Notes: a model not told the origin generated them from the letters alone. 64,000 nt of DNA from Chrysogorgia sp. JL179-B06 (GCA_035772405.1 JAYKKM010000016.1:369501-433500), one strand, 5' to 3'; numbered from the stretch's first letter, positions 52,901 through 64,000 are shown. A program made the numbers and translations.

Positions 52901-55900
52901 CCGAAACGTTGATTCGGAGACCAGGGTTCGATTCCCGGTTGGGGCAGTCCCTTTTTCCATATACGTATTTGACCATATTTAAATCCTCTCTCCCTTAATT
53001 ATTATTCTTAAAGCCCTCTGTATACAAGAAGTCGTGTATCGCTTCGCTACTTTGGGAAGTGCGCTCGAGAGGCCTTGCACCACGCTATGGTTAGATGCGA
53101 TGTCTGCCTGTTGGTGTTTAAGTGAAAGCGGAGAATTAATACGTATATGGAGAAATCACTGACTGTTCTGACCGTGTCTCATTAGCTCAAAGGTCAGAGC
53201 GCCGAAACGTTGATTCGGAGACCAGGGTTCGATTCCCGGTTGGGGCAGTCACTTTTTCCATATACGTATTTGACCATATTTAAATCCTCTCTCATATTAA
53301 TTATTATTCTTAAAGCCCTCTGTATACAAGAAGCCGTGTATCGCTTCGCTACTTTGGGAAGTGCGCTCGAGAGGCCTTGCACCACGCTATGGTTAGATGC
53401 GATGTCTGCCTGTTCGTGTTTAAGTGAAAGCGGCGAATTAATACGTATATGGATAAATCACTGACTGTTCTGACTGTGTCTCATTAGCTCAAAGGTCAGA
53501 GCGCCGAAACGTTGATTCGGAGACCAGGGTTCGATTCCCGGTTGGGGCAGTCACTTTTTCCATATACGTATTTGACCATATTTAAATCCTCTCTCATATT
53601 AATTATTATTCTTAAAGCCCTCTGTATACAAGAAGTCGTGTATCGCTTCGCTACTTTGGGAAGTGCGCTCGAGAGGCCTTGCACCACGCTATGGTTAGAT
53701 GCGATGTCTGCCTGTTCGTGTTTAAGTGAAAGCGGCGAATTAATACGTGTATGGATAAATCACTGACTGTTCTGACCGTGTCTCATTAGCTCAAAGGTCA
53801 GAGCGCCGAAACGTTGATTCGGAGACCAGGGTTCGATTCCCGGTTGGGGCAGTCACTTTTTCCATATACGTATTTGACCATATTTAAATCCTCTCTCATA
53901 TTAATTATTATTCTTAAAGCCCTCTGTATACAAGAAGTCGTGTATCGCTTCGCTACTTTGGGAAGTGCGTTCGAGAGGCCTTGCACCACGCTATGGTTAG
54001 ATGCGATGTCTGCCTGTTCGTGTTTAAGTGAAAGCGGCGAATTAATACGTATATGGATAAATCACTGACTGTTCTGACTGTGTCTCATTAGCTCAAAGGT
54101 CAGAGCGCCGAAACGTTGATTCGGAGACCAGGGTTCGATTCCCGGTTGGGGCAGTCACTTTTTCCATATACGTATTTGACCATATTTAAATCCTCTCTCA
54201 TATTAATTATTATTCTTAAAGCCCTCTGTATACAAGAAGTCGTGTATCGCTTCGCTACTTTGGGAAGTGCGCTCGAGAGGCCTTGCACCACGCTATGGTT
54301 AGATGCGATGTCTGCCTGTTCGTGTTTAAGTGAAAGCGGCGAATTAATACGTATATGGAGAAATCACTGACTGTTCTGACCGTGTCTCATTAGCTCAAAG
54401 GTCAGAGCGACGAAACGTTGATTCGGAGACCATGGTTCGATTCCCGGTTGGGGCAGTCACTTTTTCCATATACGTATTTGACCATATTTAAATCCTCTCT
54501 CATATTAATTATTATTCTTAAAGCCCTCTGTATACAAGAAGTCGTGTATCGCTTCGCTACTTTGGGAAGTGCGTTCGAGAGGCCTTGCACCACGCTATGG
54601 TTAGATGCGATGTCTGCCTGTTCGTGTTTAAGTGAAAGCGGCGAATTAATACGTATATGGATAAATCACTGACTGTTCTGACTGTGTCTCATTAGCTCAA
54701 AGGTCAGAGCGCCGAAACGTTGATTCGGAGACCAGGGTTCGATTCCCGGTTGGGGCAGTCACTTTTTCCATATACGTATTTGACCATATTTAAATCCTCT
54801 CTCATATTAATTATTATTCTTAAAGCCCTCTGTATACAAGAAGTCGTGTATCGCTTCGCTACTTTGGGAAGTGCGCTCGAGAGGCCTTGCACCACGCTAT
54901 GGTTAGATGCGATGTCTGCCTGTTCGTGTTTAAGTGAAAGCGGCGAATTAATACGTATATGGAGAAATCACTGACTGTTCTGACCGTGTCTCATTAGCTC
55001 AAAGGTCAGAGCGCCGAAACGTTGATTCGGAGACCAGGGTTCGATTCCCGGTTGGGGCAGTCACTTTTTCCATATACGTATTTGACCATATTTAAATCCT
55101 CTCTCATATTAATTATTATTCTTAAAGCCCTCTGTATACAAGAAGTCGTGTATCGCTTCGCTACTTTGGGAAGTGCGCTCGAGAGGCCTTGCACCACGCT
55201 ATGGTTAGATGCGATGTCTGCCTGTTCGTGTTTAAGTGAAAGCGGCGAATTAATACGTATATGGAGAAATCACTGACTGTTCTGACCGTGTCTCATTAGC
55301 TCAAAGGTCAGAGCGCCGAAACGTTGATTCGGAGACCAGGGTTCGATTCCCTGTTGGGGCAGTCACTTTTTCCATATACGTATTTGACCATATTTAAATC
55401 CTCTCTCCCTTAATTATTATTCTTAAAGCCCTCTGTATACAAGAAGTCGTGTATCGCTTCGCTACTTTGGGAAGTGCGCTCGAGAGGCCTTGCACCACGC
55501 TATGGTTAGATGCGATGTCTGCCTGTTGGTGTTTAAGTGAAAGCGGCGAATTAATACGTATATGGAGAAATCACTGACTGTTCTGACCGTGTCTCATTAG
55601 CTCAAAGGTCAGAGCGCCGAAACGTTGATTCGGAGACCAGGGTTCGATTCCCGGTTGGGGCAGTCACTTTTTCCATATACGTATTTGACCATATTTAAAT
55701 CCTATCTCATATTAATTATTATTCTTAAAGCCCTCTGTATACAAGAAGTCGTGTATCGCTTCGCTACTTTGGGAAGTGCGCTCGAGAGGCCTTGCACCAC
55801 GCTATGGTTAGATGCGATGTCTGCCTGTTCGTGTTTAAGTGAAAGCGGCGAATTAATACGTATATGGAGAAATCACTGACTGTTCTGACCGTGTCTCATT

Positions 55901-58786
55901 AGCTCAAAGGTCAGAGCGCCGAAACGTTGATTCGGAGACCAGGGTTCGATTCCCGGTTGGGGCAGTCACTTTTTCCATATACGTATTTGACCATATTTAA
56001 ATCCTCTCTCATATTAATTATTATTCTTAAAGCCCTCTGCATACAATAAGTCGTGTATCGCTTCGCTACTTTGGGAAGTGCGCTCGAGAGGCCTTGCACC
56101 ACGCTATGGTTAGATGCGATGTCTGCCTGTTCGTGTTTAAGTGAAAGCGGCGAATTAATACGTATATGGAGAAATCACTGACTGTTCTGACCGTGTCTCA
56201 TTAGCTCAAAGGTCAGAGCGCCGAAACGTTGATTCGGAGACCAGGGTTCGATTCCCGGTTGGGGCAGTCACTTTTTCCATATACGTATTTGACCATATTT
56301 AAATCCTCTATCATATTAATTATTATTCTTAAAGCCCTCTGTATACAAGAAGTCGTGTATCGCTTCGCTACTTTGGGAAGTGCGCTCGAGAGGCCTTGCA
56401 CCACGCTATGGTTAGATGCGATGTCTGCCTGTTCGTGTTTAAGTGAAAGCGGCGAATTAATACGTATATGGAGAAATCACTGACTGTTCTGACCGTGTCT
56501 CATTAGCTCAAAGATCAGAGCGCCGAAACGTTGATTCGGAGACCAGGGTTCGATTCCCGGTTGGGGCAGTCACTTTTTCCATATACGTATTTGACCATAT
56601 TTAAATCCTCTCTCATATTAATTATTATTCTTAAAGCCCTCTGTATACAAGAAGTCGTGTATCGCTTCGCTACTTTGGGAAGTGCGCTCGAGAGGCCTTG
56701 CACCACGCTATGGTTAGATGCGATGTCTGCCTGTTCGTGTTTAAGTGAAAGCGGCGAATTAATACGTATATATGGAGAAATCACTGACTGTTCTGACCGT
56801 GTCTCATTAGCTCAAAGGTCAGAGCGCCGAAACGTTGATTCGGAGACCAGGGTTCGATTCCCGGTTGGGGCAGTCACTTTTTCCATATACGTATTTGACC
56901 ATATTTAAATCCTCTCTCATATTAATTATTATTCTTAAAGCCCTCTGTATACAAGAAGTCGTGTATCGCTTCGCTACTTTGGGAAGTGCGCTCGAGAGGC
57001 CTTGCACCACGCTATGGTTAGATGCGATGTCTGCCTGTTCGTGTTTAAGTGAAAGCGGCGAATTAATACGTATATGGAGAAATCACTGACTGTTCTGACC
57101 GTGTCTCATTAGCTCAAAGGTCAGAGCGCCGAAACGTTGATTCGGAGACCAGGGTTCGATTCCCTGTTGGGGCAGTCACTTTTTCCATATACGTATTTGA
57201 CCATATTTAAATCCTCTCTCCCTTAATTATTATTCTTAAAGCCCTCTGTATACAAGAAGTCGTGTATCGCTTCGCTACTTTGGGAAGTGCGCTCGAGAGG
57301 CCTTGCACCACGCTATGGTTAGATGCGATGTCTGCCTGTTGGTGTTTAAGTGAAAGCGGCGAATTAATACGTATATGGAGAAATCACTGACTGTTCTGAC
57401 CGTGTCTCATTAGCTCAAAGGTCAGAGCGCCGAAACGTTGATTCGGAGACCAGGGTTCGATTCCCGGTTGGGGCAGTCACTTTTTCCATATACGTATTTG
57501 ACCATATTTAAATCCTATCTCATATTAATTATTATTCTTAAAGCCCTCTGTATACAAGAAGTCGTGTATCGCTTCGCTACTTTGGGAAGTGCGCTCGAGA
57601 GGCCTTGCACCACGCTATGGTTAGATGCGATGTCTGCCTGTTCGTGTTTAAGTGAAAGCGGCGAATTAATACGTATATGGAGAAATCACTGACTGTTCTG
57701 ACCGTGTCTCATTAGCTCAAAGGTCAGAGCGCCGAAACGTTGATTCGGAGACCAGGGTTCGATTCCCGGTTGGGGCAGTCACTTTTTCCATATACGTATT
57801 TGACCATATTTAAATCCTCTCTCATATTAATTATTATTCTTAAAGCCCTCTGCATACAATAAGTCGTGTATCGCTTCGCTACTTTGGGAAGTGCGCTCGA
57901 GAGGCCTTGCACCACGCTATGGTTAGATGCGATGTCTGCCTGTTCGTGTTTAAGTGAAAGCGGCGAATTAATACGTATATGGAGAAATCACTGACTGTTC
58001 TGACCGTGTCTCATTAGCTCAAAGGTCAGAGCGCCGAAACGTTGATTCGGAGACCAGGGTTCGATTCCCGGTTGGGGCAGTCACTTTTTCCATATACGTA
58101 TTTGACCATATTTAAATCCTCTATCATATTAATTATTATTCTTAAAGCCCTCTGTATACAAGAAGTCGTGTATCGCTTCGCTACTTTGGGAAGTGCGCTC
58201 GAGAGGCCTTGCACCACGCTATGGTTAGATGCGATGTCTGCCTGTTCGTGTTTAAGTGAAAGCGGCGAATTAATACGTATATGGAGAAATCACTGACTGT
58301 TCTGACCGTGTCTCATTAGCTCAAAGATCAGAGCGCCGAAACGTTGATTCGGAGACCAGGGTTCGATTCCCGGTTGGGGCAGTCACTTTTTCCATATACG
58401 TATTTGACCATATTTAAATCCTCTCTCATATTAATTATTATTCTTAAAGCCCTCTGTATACAAGAAGTCGTGTATCGCTTCGCTACTTTGGGAAGTGCGC
58501 TCGAGAGGCCTTGCACCACGCTATGGTTAGATGCGATGTCTGCCTGTTCGTGTTTAAGTGAAAGCGGCGAATTAATACGTATATATGGAGAAATCACTGA
58601 CTGTTCTGACCGTGTCTCATTAGCTCAAAGGTCAGAGCGCCGAAACGTTGATTCGGAGACCAGGGTTCGATTCCCGGTTGGGGCAGTCACTTTTTCCATA
58701 TACGTATTTGACCATATTTAAATCCTCTCTCATATTAATTATTATTCTTAAAGCCCTCTGTATACAAGAAGTCGTGTATCGCTTCG

Positions 58787-59620
58787 AGTAGTATAGAACA
58801 TGGCGGTGCGAGCTCAGCGACGCCAACCACAAATGCGAGTGCCATAGCAACGTTAATTTTTACGCCAAATCGCGATTTAGCGCAAAAATTAGCGATGCCA
58901 CGGTGCCCACACTTGTGGATAACGTCGAATAAGCTCGCACCGCCATGTTCTATACTACTACAGCAGTCGTTAATTAGGCTTGACGCGCCCCTCCCCACAC
59001 TCTCCACCGATTAGTGTCAAACACGCGCGAGACTCACGAAACAATACTGAATTTATACCAAATCACATTTCAGTCACGTTTAAAAATAGTCGTTTCAAAA
59101 TTTTCAGTCACGTTTAAAAATAGTCGTTTCAAAATTTTCAGTCACATTTAAAAAATAGTCGTTTCAACGTTTTCACAAATTTGTCAAATCACATTTTAAA
59201 AATAGTCGTTTCAACATTTTCACAAATTTGTTAAATCACATTTAAAAAATAGAGTGCCGTTTCAACATTTTCACAAATTTGTTAAATCGTATTTAAAAAA
59301 TAGAGAGTGTCGTTTCAACATTTTCACAAATTTGTCAAATCGCATTTAAAAAATAATCGTTTCAACAATTTCACAAATTTGTCAAATCATATTTAAAAAA
59401 TGGTCGTTTCAACATTTTCACAAATTTGTCAAATCACATTTAAAAAATAATCGTTTCAACATTTTCACAAATTTGTCAAATCACATTTAAAAATAGAAAG
59501 TGTCGTTTCAACATTTTCACAAATTTGTCAAATCACATTTAAAAAAATAGTCGTTTAAACATTTTTACAAATTTATGTGTCGTAAAAGTGTCTCACGCGT
59601 GATAAAATTGCCACCTGTTA
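58787..59620. repeat. Polinton 2 left terminal region: palindrome plus ~50-bp tandem repeats
   Basis: After the 173-bp palindrome there is a CACGCGCGAGACTCACGAAA block shared with element 1. About ten degenerate repeats of ~50 bp follow (59050-59575), each with TTTAAAAAATAGTCGTTTC and TTTTCACAAATTTGTC. Confidence 0.85.
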
Positions 59621-59677
59621 TGCAAATTAGGTTATTGCCACCTGTTAATAATAGATTAGTCCGTTTGTTCACTATTT

Positions 59678-62600
59678 TCAGCGTTTGTCGCATCTCACTT
59701 CAATGTTTTTGCGACCATACGCGTAGGAGTCAATACCATTTTCTAAAAGGTATCGTTTATCATCAAAACAGGATAGCGACACTTTATTAATTTCGTAACT
59801 ACCGAGCTGATGTTTGACACTTCTAATGGTCTTCATTGTGTGTCGCAATTGTTTCTGCTCAAGTAACACACTTTTGTAATCTTCGTGTCTGATCACTTTT
59901 TTAATTATATTCTTTCTAATACCTTTAGCGGTTTTCCCGCCGCCTCCACCCTCTTTCAAATAGCTGTACATTTTACTGCGCAACCCGACGAACTCGACAA
60001 TTGGCGTTCCAGCGCACTCGTCCTTCATCTTCCCAATAACTTTCTTATTCTCTCTAAAAAAGAATGGGCTGTCTGCGGGGTAGTCACTATTGTCGAACTT
60101 TTCGCACTCCATCATAAAGTCGGAATAAACGTCGTCAGTTTTGATTGAGTACAACAGACTGTCAGTGTCAGTGAAGTGCAATCTACAGGTGTCGCTAGAG
60201 TACTTTTTCATAATATAATTGTAGTGAAAATTGTACATCAGCGTTTTACTCAAGTCTAGTATGCACATACCCACATATGCAGGTCTATTTAGTGTCAACG
60301 TTTCTTTAACTTTGTGGACAGCGACTAAGTTCTCGCTAAATATTTTGCAAGACACGAACGTCGGCTTCGAGACAAGCTTTTCTAATTTCTTCGCAGTGGT
60401 CACTAATCTTACGTCCACACGCTTCCTCAAGTTTTCCTTCGTTTTTCCGAACACACTGTTGTTCATCAACTTGAAGAAGTCCTTCTCAAAGGCGTTCTTA
60501 GCCGTAGTTCTTTTGACTGTGTTAAAGTCGATGTACTTGCCTAGCCACTTGGACTGGTCAAACTGCAGGACCCTGTGAATCTTATTGATTTTTAATCCAA
60601 GATCCATGTACAACTGCAGATTTCCGTAGTGGCACACATACTTTTTTTTGTCCATCAAATTAGTCACCAGCTTCTTCACACCACCAACACTCACGTTAAA
60701 CTTATTTTTGATTTTCGTGCAGTACTCCGACAACATGTCAACGGTTATCTCCATCTTCTCGGGAGCCAACGGGTAATCGTTGTGTAGGTCATGCAAATGG
60801 GCTGGGTACTCCAAGTCGACCTCGAGCAGTAAACCTTTTTTACTATTATTGTGATAGTCGTGCAGATTAACTTTTTCTATTTCTTTCTCAATCAACCACT
60901 TGAAGCCGCCCGTGGGTAGACTTCGACTCATTGCCCATCCATACAAGTTGTTGGCGTCAAGGTACATCAAATACTTCGACTCTTGCTCTTTGTCATACCC
61001 TTCCATGTACTTATTATTCGCCACGCCATGTATGTTGCATATGTAGCTCACACCACCACGCATACCTAGTTCTACGAACTGGAACATGTCGATGTCGGAC
61101 AATAACTCAAGCTCCACTCCAGTCATCTTCAGCATAGCATCCCAAGCCAACCCAGGCGATGTGAAATAATGGCAAGGGTCTAGTTTATACTCACGGTGAC
61201 ATGTCTTTCTAAAGTTCTCAAAAACGTCGGCAAGCAAGAGCACGTCACTTTTCAAATACAGGTCGTGATACCCACCCATGTTTTCAACGTCGAAGTAGTC
61301 CCACACATCGCAAGCACCCTCATGCATTTCTTCCGTAATATCTTCGTCATTCAGAATATTGTAAAAGTCCTTTTTGGAGGGTAGCTCGCATTCATCAAAT
61401 TTATCAAAGGAGTCCATATAATCATAGGGATAGACCCCCTTTCTTGTCATTAGTGCCAACCCCTCATCACGAAACACTTCTGACGTGTATTTGAAAGCGT
61501 CCCTTGGTAGGTTCCTCGCCAAGTTGTCTAGACCACTACTCATGAACTGAAAGCTGTCCAAGAATACCAAGTTTTTTCCAAGCATGAACGCCATGTACTT
61601 CTCCATGTTGTTCGGTATCACGTTTATGTCTTGACCAAACTTGCCAATCTCCTGCATGATGAAATGGCTATCGTAGCCGCGTAAGTTATGAAAGATCACA
61701 GGAATTTTGTCAGTCAACTTAAAGTTCACGTTACAATCGCGATGTGCAGACCCTCTGTACTTACCTGACACGTGACAGTGGTCTCTCACTCTAACGTTAG
61801 CACCAGTGTACTCAACACTGCAAATATGACAACTCTTAGCCTCGTCAAAGTTCTTCTTATCGGCATCAGTCAGTATCATTTCTTTGTTAAAGTGACTCTC
61901 AGATGTCTCTTTACAATATTCGACAATTTCTAACATCTCCCCAACGAACTTGTTGACTGCGTTTTCACCGCGATACACTTTTACTGGCTTACTGTACTCA
62001 TTGTCATAGCAACAAACCAGTTTATACCCGTAGCCGCAGTCAACATGCCTCTGGTAGGCGTTTGTGTAGCTACACTTGCTCGATGGTGTTGTTGTGTGCA
62101 CCTTCTGTGTGATAGCCTCGAAGTCTGCATACACCACAAATGGTACATTTAATTGTCTGCTAAAATTCTCGTATTTCACTTTCGCACCTTTTTGCGGCAT
62201 TTTAATAGCCTGCTTCTCATTAATGACCAAACATACTTCCACATGGCGTTCGAGCACGTCCGCTCGGGTAAAACACTGCAAACAATACCTACAAAAGTGC
62301 TTTCTCGCCTCGTGCTTTGTCTGCCGGTGCATGAATTTGTTGAAGTCACGAATATACACATAATGCTTGTTGCCCACATCATTAGTTATCAACAGTAGGT
62401 CCATATGGTCAGGGTGCGCTTCCTTAGAAACGTACACAGGGAATGGCTGCTTATCTTCATACCCCAAAACATTTATGCTAATATCGTTCGCCTTTTCGAT
62501 CTTGTTGTAGTCTTTGAGTGCGACTGGGAAGTCGATTCCGTCATAATTCAGCTCACTGACATGTTTGACGTACTTTGACGTTCTGTCAGAGTTTTTTCCA

Positions 62601-63271
62601 ACAGGAAATTTGTGTGCGAGGTGGCACCATCTAAAGCACTCGTTGTCATCATCGTTATTTACATTTATCAGACCCTTCATACTGTTGCACAGCTCCTTTG
62701 GCAACGCAATGTAGCTACTCCCATGCAAAGGTCTGTAAATAGCGACGTTGACGTAGTGCGCATCTATTTTGTCGATAGTCCATCCAGACCCCTCAGATAA
62801 CCACCCAGCTATCCGCGTCAAAATCTGCTCCGACCCACGATTGGCGACACCCTCGATGTCATGCTCGTTAATGACGACGAACGTTTCGCTGTTAAAGTAG
62901 GCAGTTTTGTATGTGGTCTTATCACGCTCTAAAACTTTCTCAAAAGTGACCTTGACTGTCTCTACCACTTTCATTCCGTTGGTCTCACCCAGCTCACGTC
63001 TCAAAAGGTTAGTGACAGCACTTCTACTAGCGTTTACCTGATTGATGTCTCTGTCGTCAATTACTTCGACTCCATAGGACCTTGTGAACCCTCTCAGTGC
63101 TCGATCCAACAGATGCGTTGACGGTGCGAGGTCTTCGACTACAGGTTGTCCCTCTTGATCTCTAAAGAAGCCGTGAACGTTGGTCGCTTCATCTGTTAGT
63201 GAATTGACAACGGCTGCACTCGTCTTATGCGCCCGTCTTTTTGTCAGTGGGTTTTTCACAGTCCGACTCAT
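59678..63271 (-). CDS. Polinton family B DNA polymerase (pPolB), intact
   Basis: 1197 residues from the ATG at 63271, with a TATAAG string just upstream. A zinc finger lies at ~327-347, ExoI YADFEA ~380, a CHIC/DHCHVSGKYRG zinc module ~480-515 and ExoII NLRGYDSHF ~530. ExoIII LKSDVLLLADVF is at ~673, motif A DANNLYGWAM ~771, motif B LMNNSVFGKT ~936 and motif C FTDTDSLLY ~1033. All exonuclease and polymerase acidic residues are present. It replicates the linear element, probably by protein priming. It lacks the duplicated NPLT repeat of copy 1 (one partial copy at the N-terminus) and ends CDKR instead of the TIR-encoded tail. Confidence 0.96.
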   Translation of the reverse strand: MSRTVKNPLTKRRAHKTSAAVVNSLTDEATNVHGFFRDQEGQPVVEDLAPSTHLLDRALRGFTRSYGVEVIDDRDINQVNASRSAVTNLLRRELGETNGMKVVETVKVTFEKVLERDKTTYKTAYFNSETFVVINEHDIEGVANRGSEQILTRIAGWLSEGSGWTIDKIDAHYVNVAIYRPLHGSSYIALPKELCNSMKGLINVNNDDDNECFRWCHLAHKFPVGKNSDRTSKYVKHVSELNYDGIDFPVALKDYNKIEKANDISINVLGYEDKQPFPVYVSKEAHPDHMDLLLITNDVGNKHYVYIRDFNKFMHRQTKHEARKHFCRYCLQCFTRADVLERHVEVCLVINEKQAIKMPQKGAKVKYENFSRQLNVPFVVYADFEAITQKVHTTTPSSKCSYTNAYQRHVDCGYGYKLVCCYDNEYSKPVKVYRGENAVNKFVGEMLEIVEYCKETSESHFNKEMILTDADKKNFDEAKSCHICSVEYTGANVRVRDHCHVSGKYRGSAHRDCNVNFKLTDKIPVIFHNLRGYDSHFIMQEIGKFGQDINVIPNNMEKYMAFMLGKNLVFLDSFQFMSSGLDNLARNLPRDAFKYTSEVFRDEGLALMTRKGVYPYDYMDSFDKFDECELPSKKDFYNILNDEDITEEMHEGACDVWDYFDVENMGGYHDLYLKSDVLLLADVFENFRKTCHREYKLDPCHYFTSPGLAWDAMLKMTGVELELLSDIDMFQFVELGMRGGVSYICNIHGVANNKYMEGYDKEQESKYLMYLDANNLYGWAMSRSLPTGGFKWLIEKEIEKVNLHDYHNNSKKGLLLEVDLEYPAHLHDLHNDYPLAPEKMEITVDMLSEYCTKIKNKFNVSVGGVKKLVTNLMDKKKYVCHYGNLQLYMDLGLKINKIHRVLQFDQSKWLGKYIDFNTVKRTTAKNAFEKDFFKLMNNSVFGKTKENLRKRVDVRLVTTAKKLEKLVSKPTFVSCKIFSENLVAVHKVKETLTLNRPAYVGMCILDLSKTLMYNFHYNYIMKKYSSDTCRLHFTDTDSLLYSIKTDDVYSDFMMECEKFDNSDYPADSPFFFRENKKVIGKMKDECAGTPIVEFVGLRSKMYSYLKEGGGGGKTAKGIRKNIIKKVIRHEDYKSVLLEQKQLRHTMKTIRSVKHQLGSYEINKVSLSCFDDKRYLLENGIDSYAYGRKNIEVRCDKR

Positions 63272-63289
63272 TGGCTTATACTTACACTA

Positions 63290-63811
63290 CACTTTTTTTC
63301 TTAGCCCACTCATTGTAATAAATATCGCCACTTTCACACCATCCTAGCTTTGGGTACACCACCACAAACAAATTATCGTCAACACCTTCTTGAGTGTCTC
63401 GAGTTGTCTTCTATGACACAACCTAATAATGTAGTATCCATATCTGCTAACATTTCTACCCTTTATCAGATTGCATGAGTGCAGCACATTGACAACTTTC
63501 AGGAAGTCCTCTTTTATCAACTCAAGGTGCTCACCCTTCACAACATTCCGTAGTCTCCTCCCCATCCACCAAGACCGTTTGTGAACGCTTTTTAGTCGTG
63601 TGAGTCTCATGTCGCTATAACTCTGAGTGTAGCCCCATTCGATGTCGCCACACTTTGGACACGCGTACCCACCGCAGTCACTTACGTTTTTCACAACATC
63701 GCAATCCGAGCAGTAGTAGAGCCTGGAGGTGCCTCCACACTTAACTTGCGTCTCACTCGCGATCTCGTCAATTGTCAAGCCATAACTCATCTGCCTCATA
63801 AGTTTGTCCAT
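63290..63811 (-). pseudogene. Zinc-ribbon protein, C-terminus disrupted by a deletion
   Basis: It starts at the ATG 63811 (a GTG lies one codon upstream). The zinc ribbon YYCSDCD...ACPKCGD is intact at residues ~32-57, followed by the conserved HLELIKEDFLKVVNVL helix. Compared with Polinton 1, about 35 bases are missing near 63385, so the open frame ends at 63344 with unrelated residues. The original C-terminal sequence continues in another frame to about 63290. Confidence 0.65.
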
Positions 63812-63838
63812 CACTTATACTACTGCAACATTTTTTTT

Positions 63839-64000
63839 TCACCGAACTAGTACCCACACCGCTATTCCACTACCCAAACCTAGCGCGCTAACAAACAATA
63901 ATTGGTATTCCTTCATTTCCGCACTCGGTTGGTAGTAATCCGCAATCTTCGGGAGGTTAGTGAACACTCGTCCGCTGTATTGTATGGTCGTTACGCTTCT
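63839..64000 (-). CDS. C-terminal part of two-TM virion-type protein (partial)
   Basis: The frame enters from the window edge with GRVFTNLPKIADYY and ends with a membrane helix LLFVSALGLGSGIAVWVL before a TGA at 63839. It is the homologue of 33000-33423 and shows the undamaged junction that is shifted there. Confidence 0.7.
   Translation of the reverse strand, partial: RSVTTIQYSGRVFTNLPKIADYYQPSAEMKEYQLLFVSALGLGSGIAVWVLVR

Larger units (their letters stand above)
46612..58786 (+). repeat. Satellite array 2: ~40 units of 302 bp, each with a tRNA-like gene
   Basis: Head-to-tail 302-bp units (a few of 301, 304 or 306) with very high identity. Each has a tRNA-Asn-like cloverleaf with A and B boxes and TTTTT within ~10 bases of its 3' end. 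Variant units recur in order: CTCTCCCTTAATT at about 49067, 50576, 52990, 55405 and 57218. The 1813-bp block at 55022-56834 is repeated at 56835-58647. The right end is cut by Polinton 2. Small ORFs on both strands are repeat artefacts. Confidence 0.97.
58787..64000. mobile_element. Polinton/Maverick element 2 (left part, continues past the window)
   Basis: It begins AGTAGTATAG at 58787 inside a satellite unit (after TATCGCTTCG), with a 173-bp terminal palindrome (58787-58959). It contains the same leftward gene order as element 1: polymerase, zinc-ribbon protein, two-TM protein. The polymerases are closely similar, but the outer terminal repeats differ strongly. The right end is outside, so the target duplication (candidate GCTTCG, 58781-58786) is unverified. 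Confidence 0.92.

Noticed and set aside
46612..58786. CRISPR-like array because of regular repeats
   Set aside because: Units are 302 bp and nearly identical throughout, with no variable spacers, in a eukaryotic context.
46851..58850. Dozens of identical 63- and 84-residue ORFs as a possible repeated peptide gene
   Set aside because: Conservation reflects DNA homogenisation of the satellite; single-base changes are not biased to synonymous sites by eye.

Overview
This looks like a metazoan chromosome fragment, probably from a marine invertebrate. A cnidarian is plausible because RecQ-type transposons and a P2X7-like zinc-domain gene fragment are present, but the species cannot be fixed from sequence alone. 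Almost everything recognisable is a selfish element, a virus relic or satellite DNA; no clearly intact host gene was seen.

Layout. (1) 1-1430: broken non-LTR retrotransposon (end of endonuclease, then reverse transcriptase). (2) ~1430-21160: an AT-rich stretch holding a decayed adenovirus/Polinton-lineage virus. It has a protein-primed-type DNA polymerase B, a packaging ATPase, an adenain-type cysteine protease, two basic Gly-Gly core-like proteins, a SET-domain protein, a possible Rep-like protein and several unknown genes. Most are broken by single frameshifts or stops. This stretch was itself hit by a RecQ-helicase DNA transposon (2537-5180, 9-bp target duplication), a hAT-type element (11432-12265, 8-bp duplication) and a P2X7-like gene fragment whose intron carries a mariner-type MITE. 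(3) 21166-22410: four units of a ~302-bp satellite containing a complete tRNA-Asn-like cloverleaf, then a long (TA)n tract. (4) 22615-27960: mostly non-coding DNA with a tnp2-like transposase relic, a SINE-like tRNA fragment and a foldback repeat. (5) 27969-46529: an 18.6-kb Polinton/Maverick with ~767-bp terminal inverted repeats and a perfect 6-bp target duplication, inserted inside a tRNA-like satellite copy. (6) 46600-58786: about 40 further satellite units with higher-order structure. (7) 58787-64000: left part of a second, related Polinton, inserted in another part of the same satellite unit; its polymerase is intact.

How the genes fit together. Polinton 1 has replication genes (polymerase, zinc-ribbon protein), integration (DDE integrase with chromodomain), virion genes (double jelly-roll major capsid protein, penton-like minor capsid, packaging ATPase, fibre-like protein, small membrane proteins) and unusual accessory genes: a thymidine kinase and a BRO-N/VRR-NUC/zinc-finger fusion. 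No maturation protease was found in it. Its polymerase, capsid, zinc-ribbon and two membrane-protein genes carry disabling lesions, so this copy is a fossil. The AT-rich element has a different polymerase subfamily, keeps a protease relic and shows no integrase, so it is a separate virus lineage.
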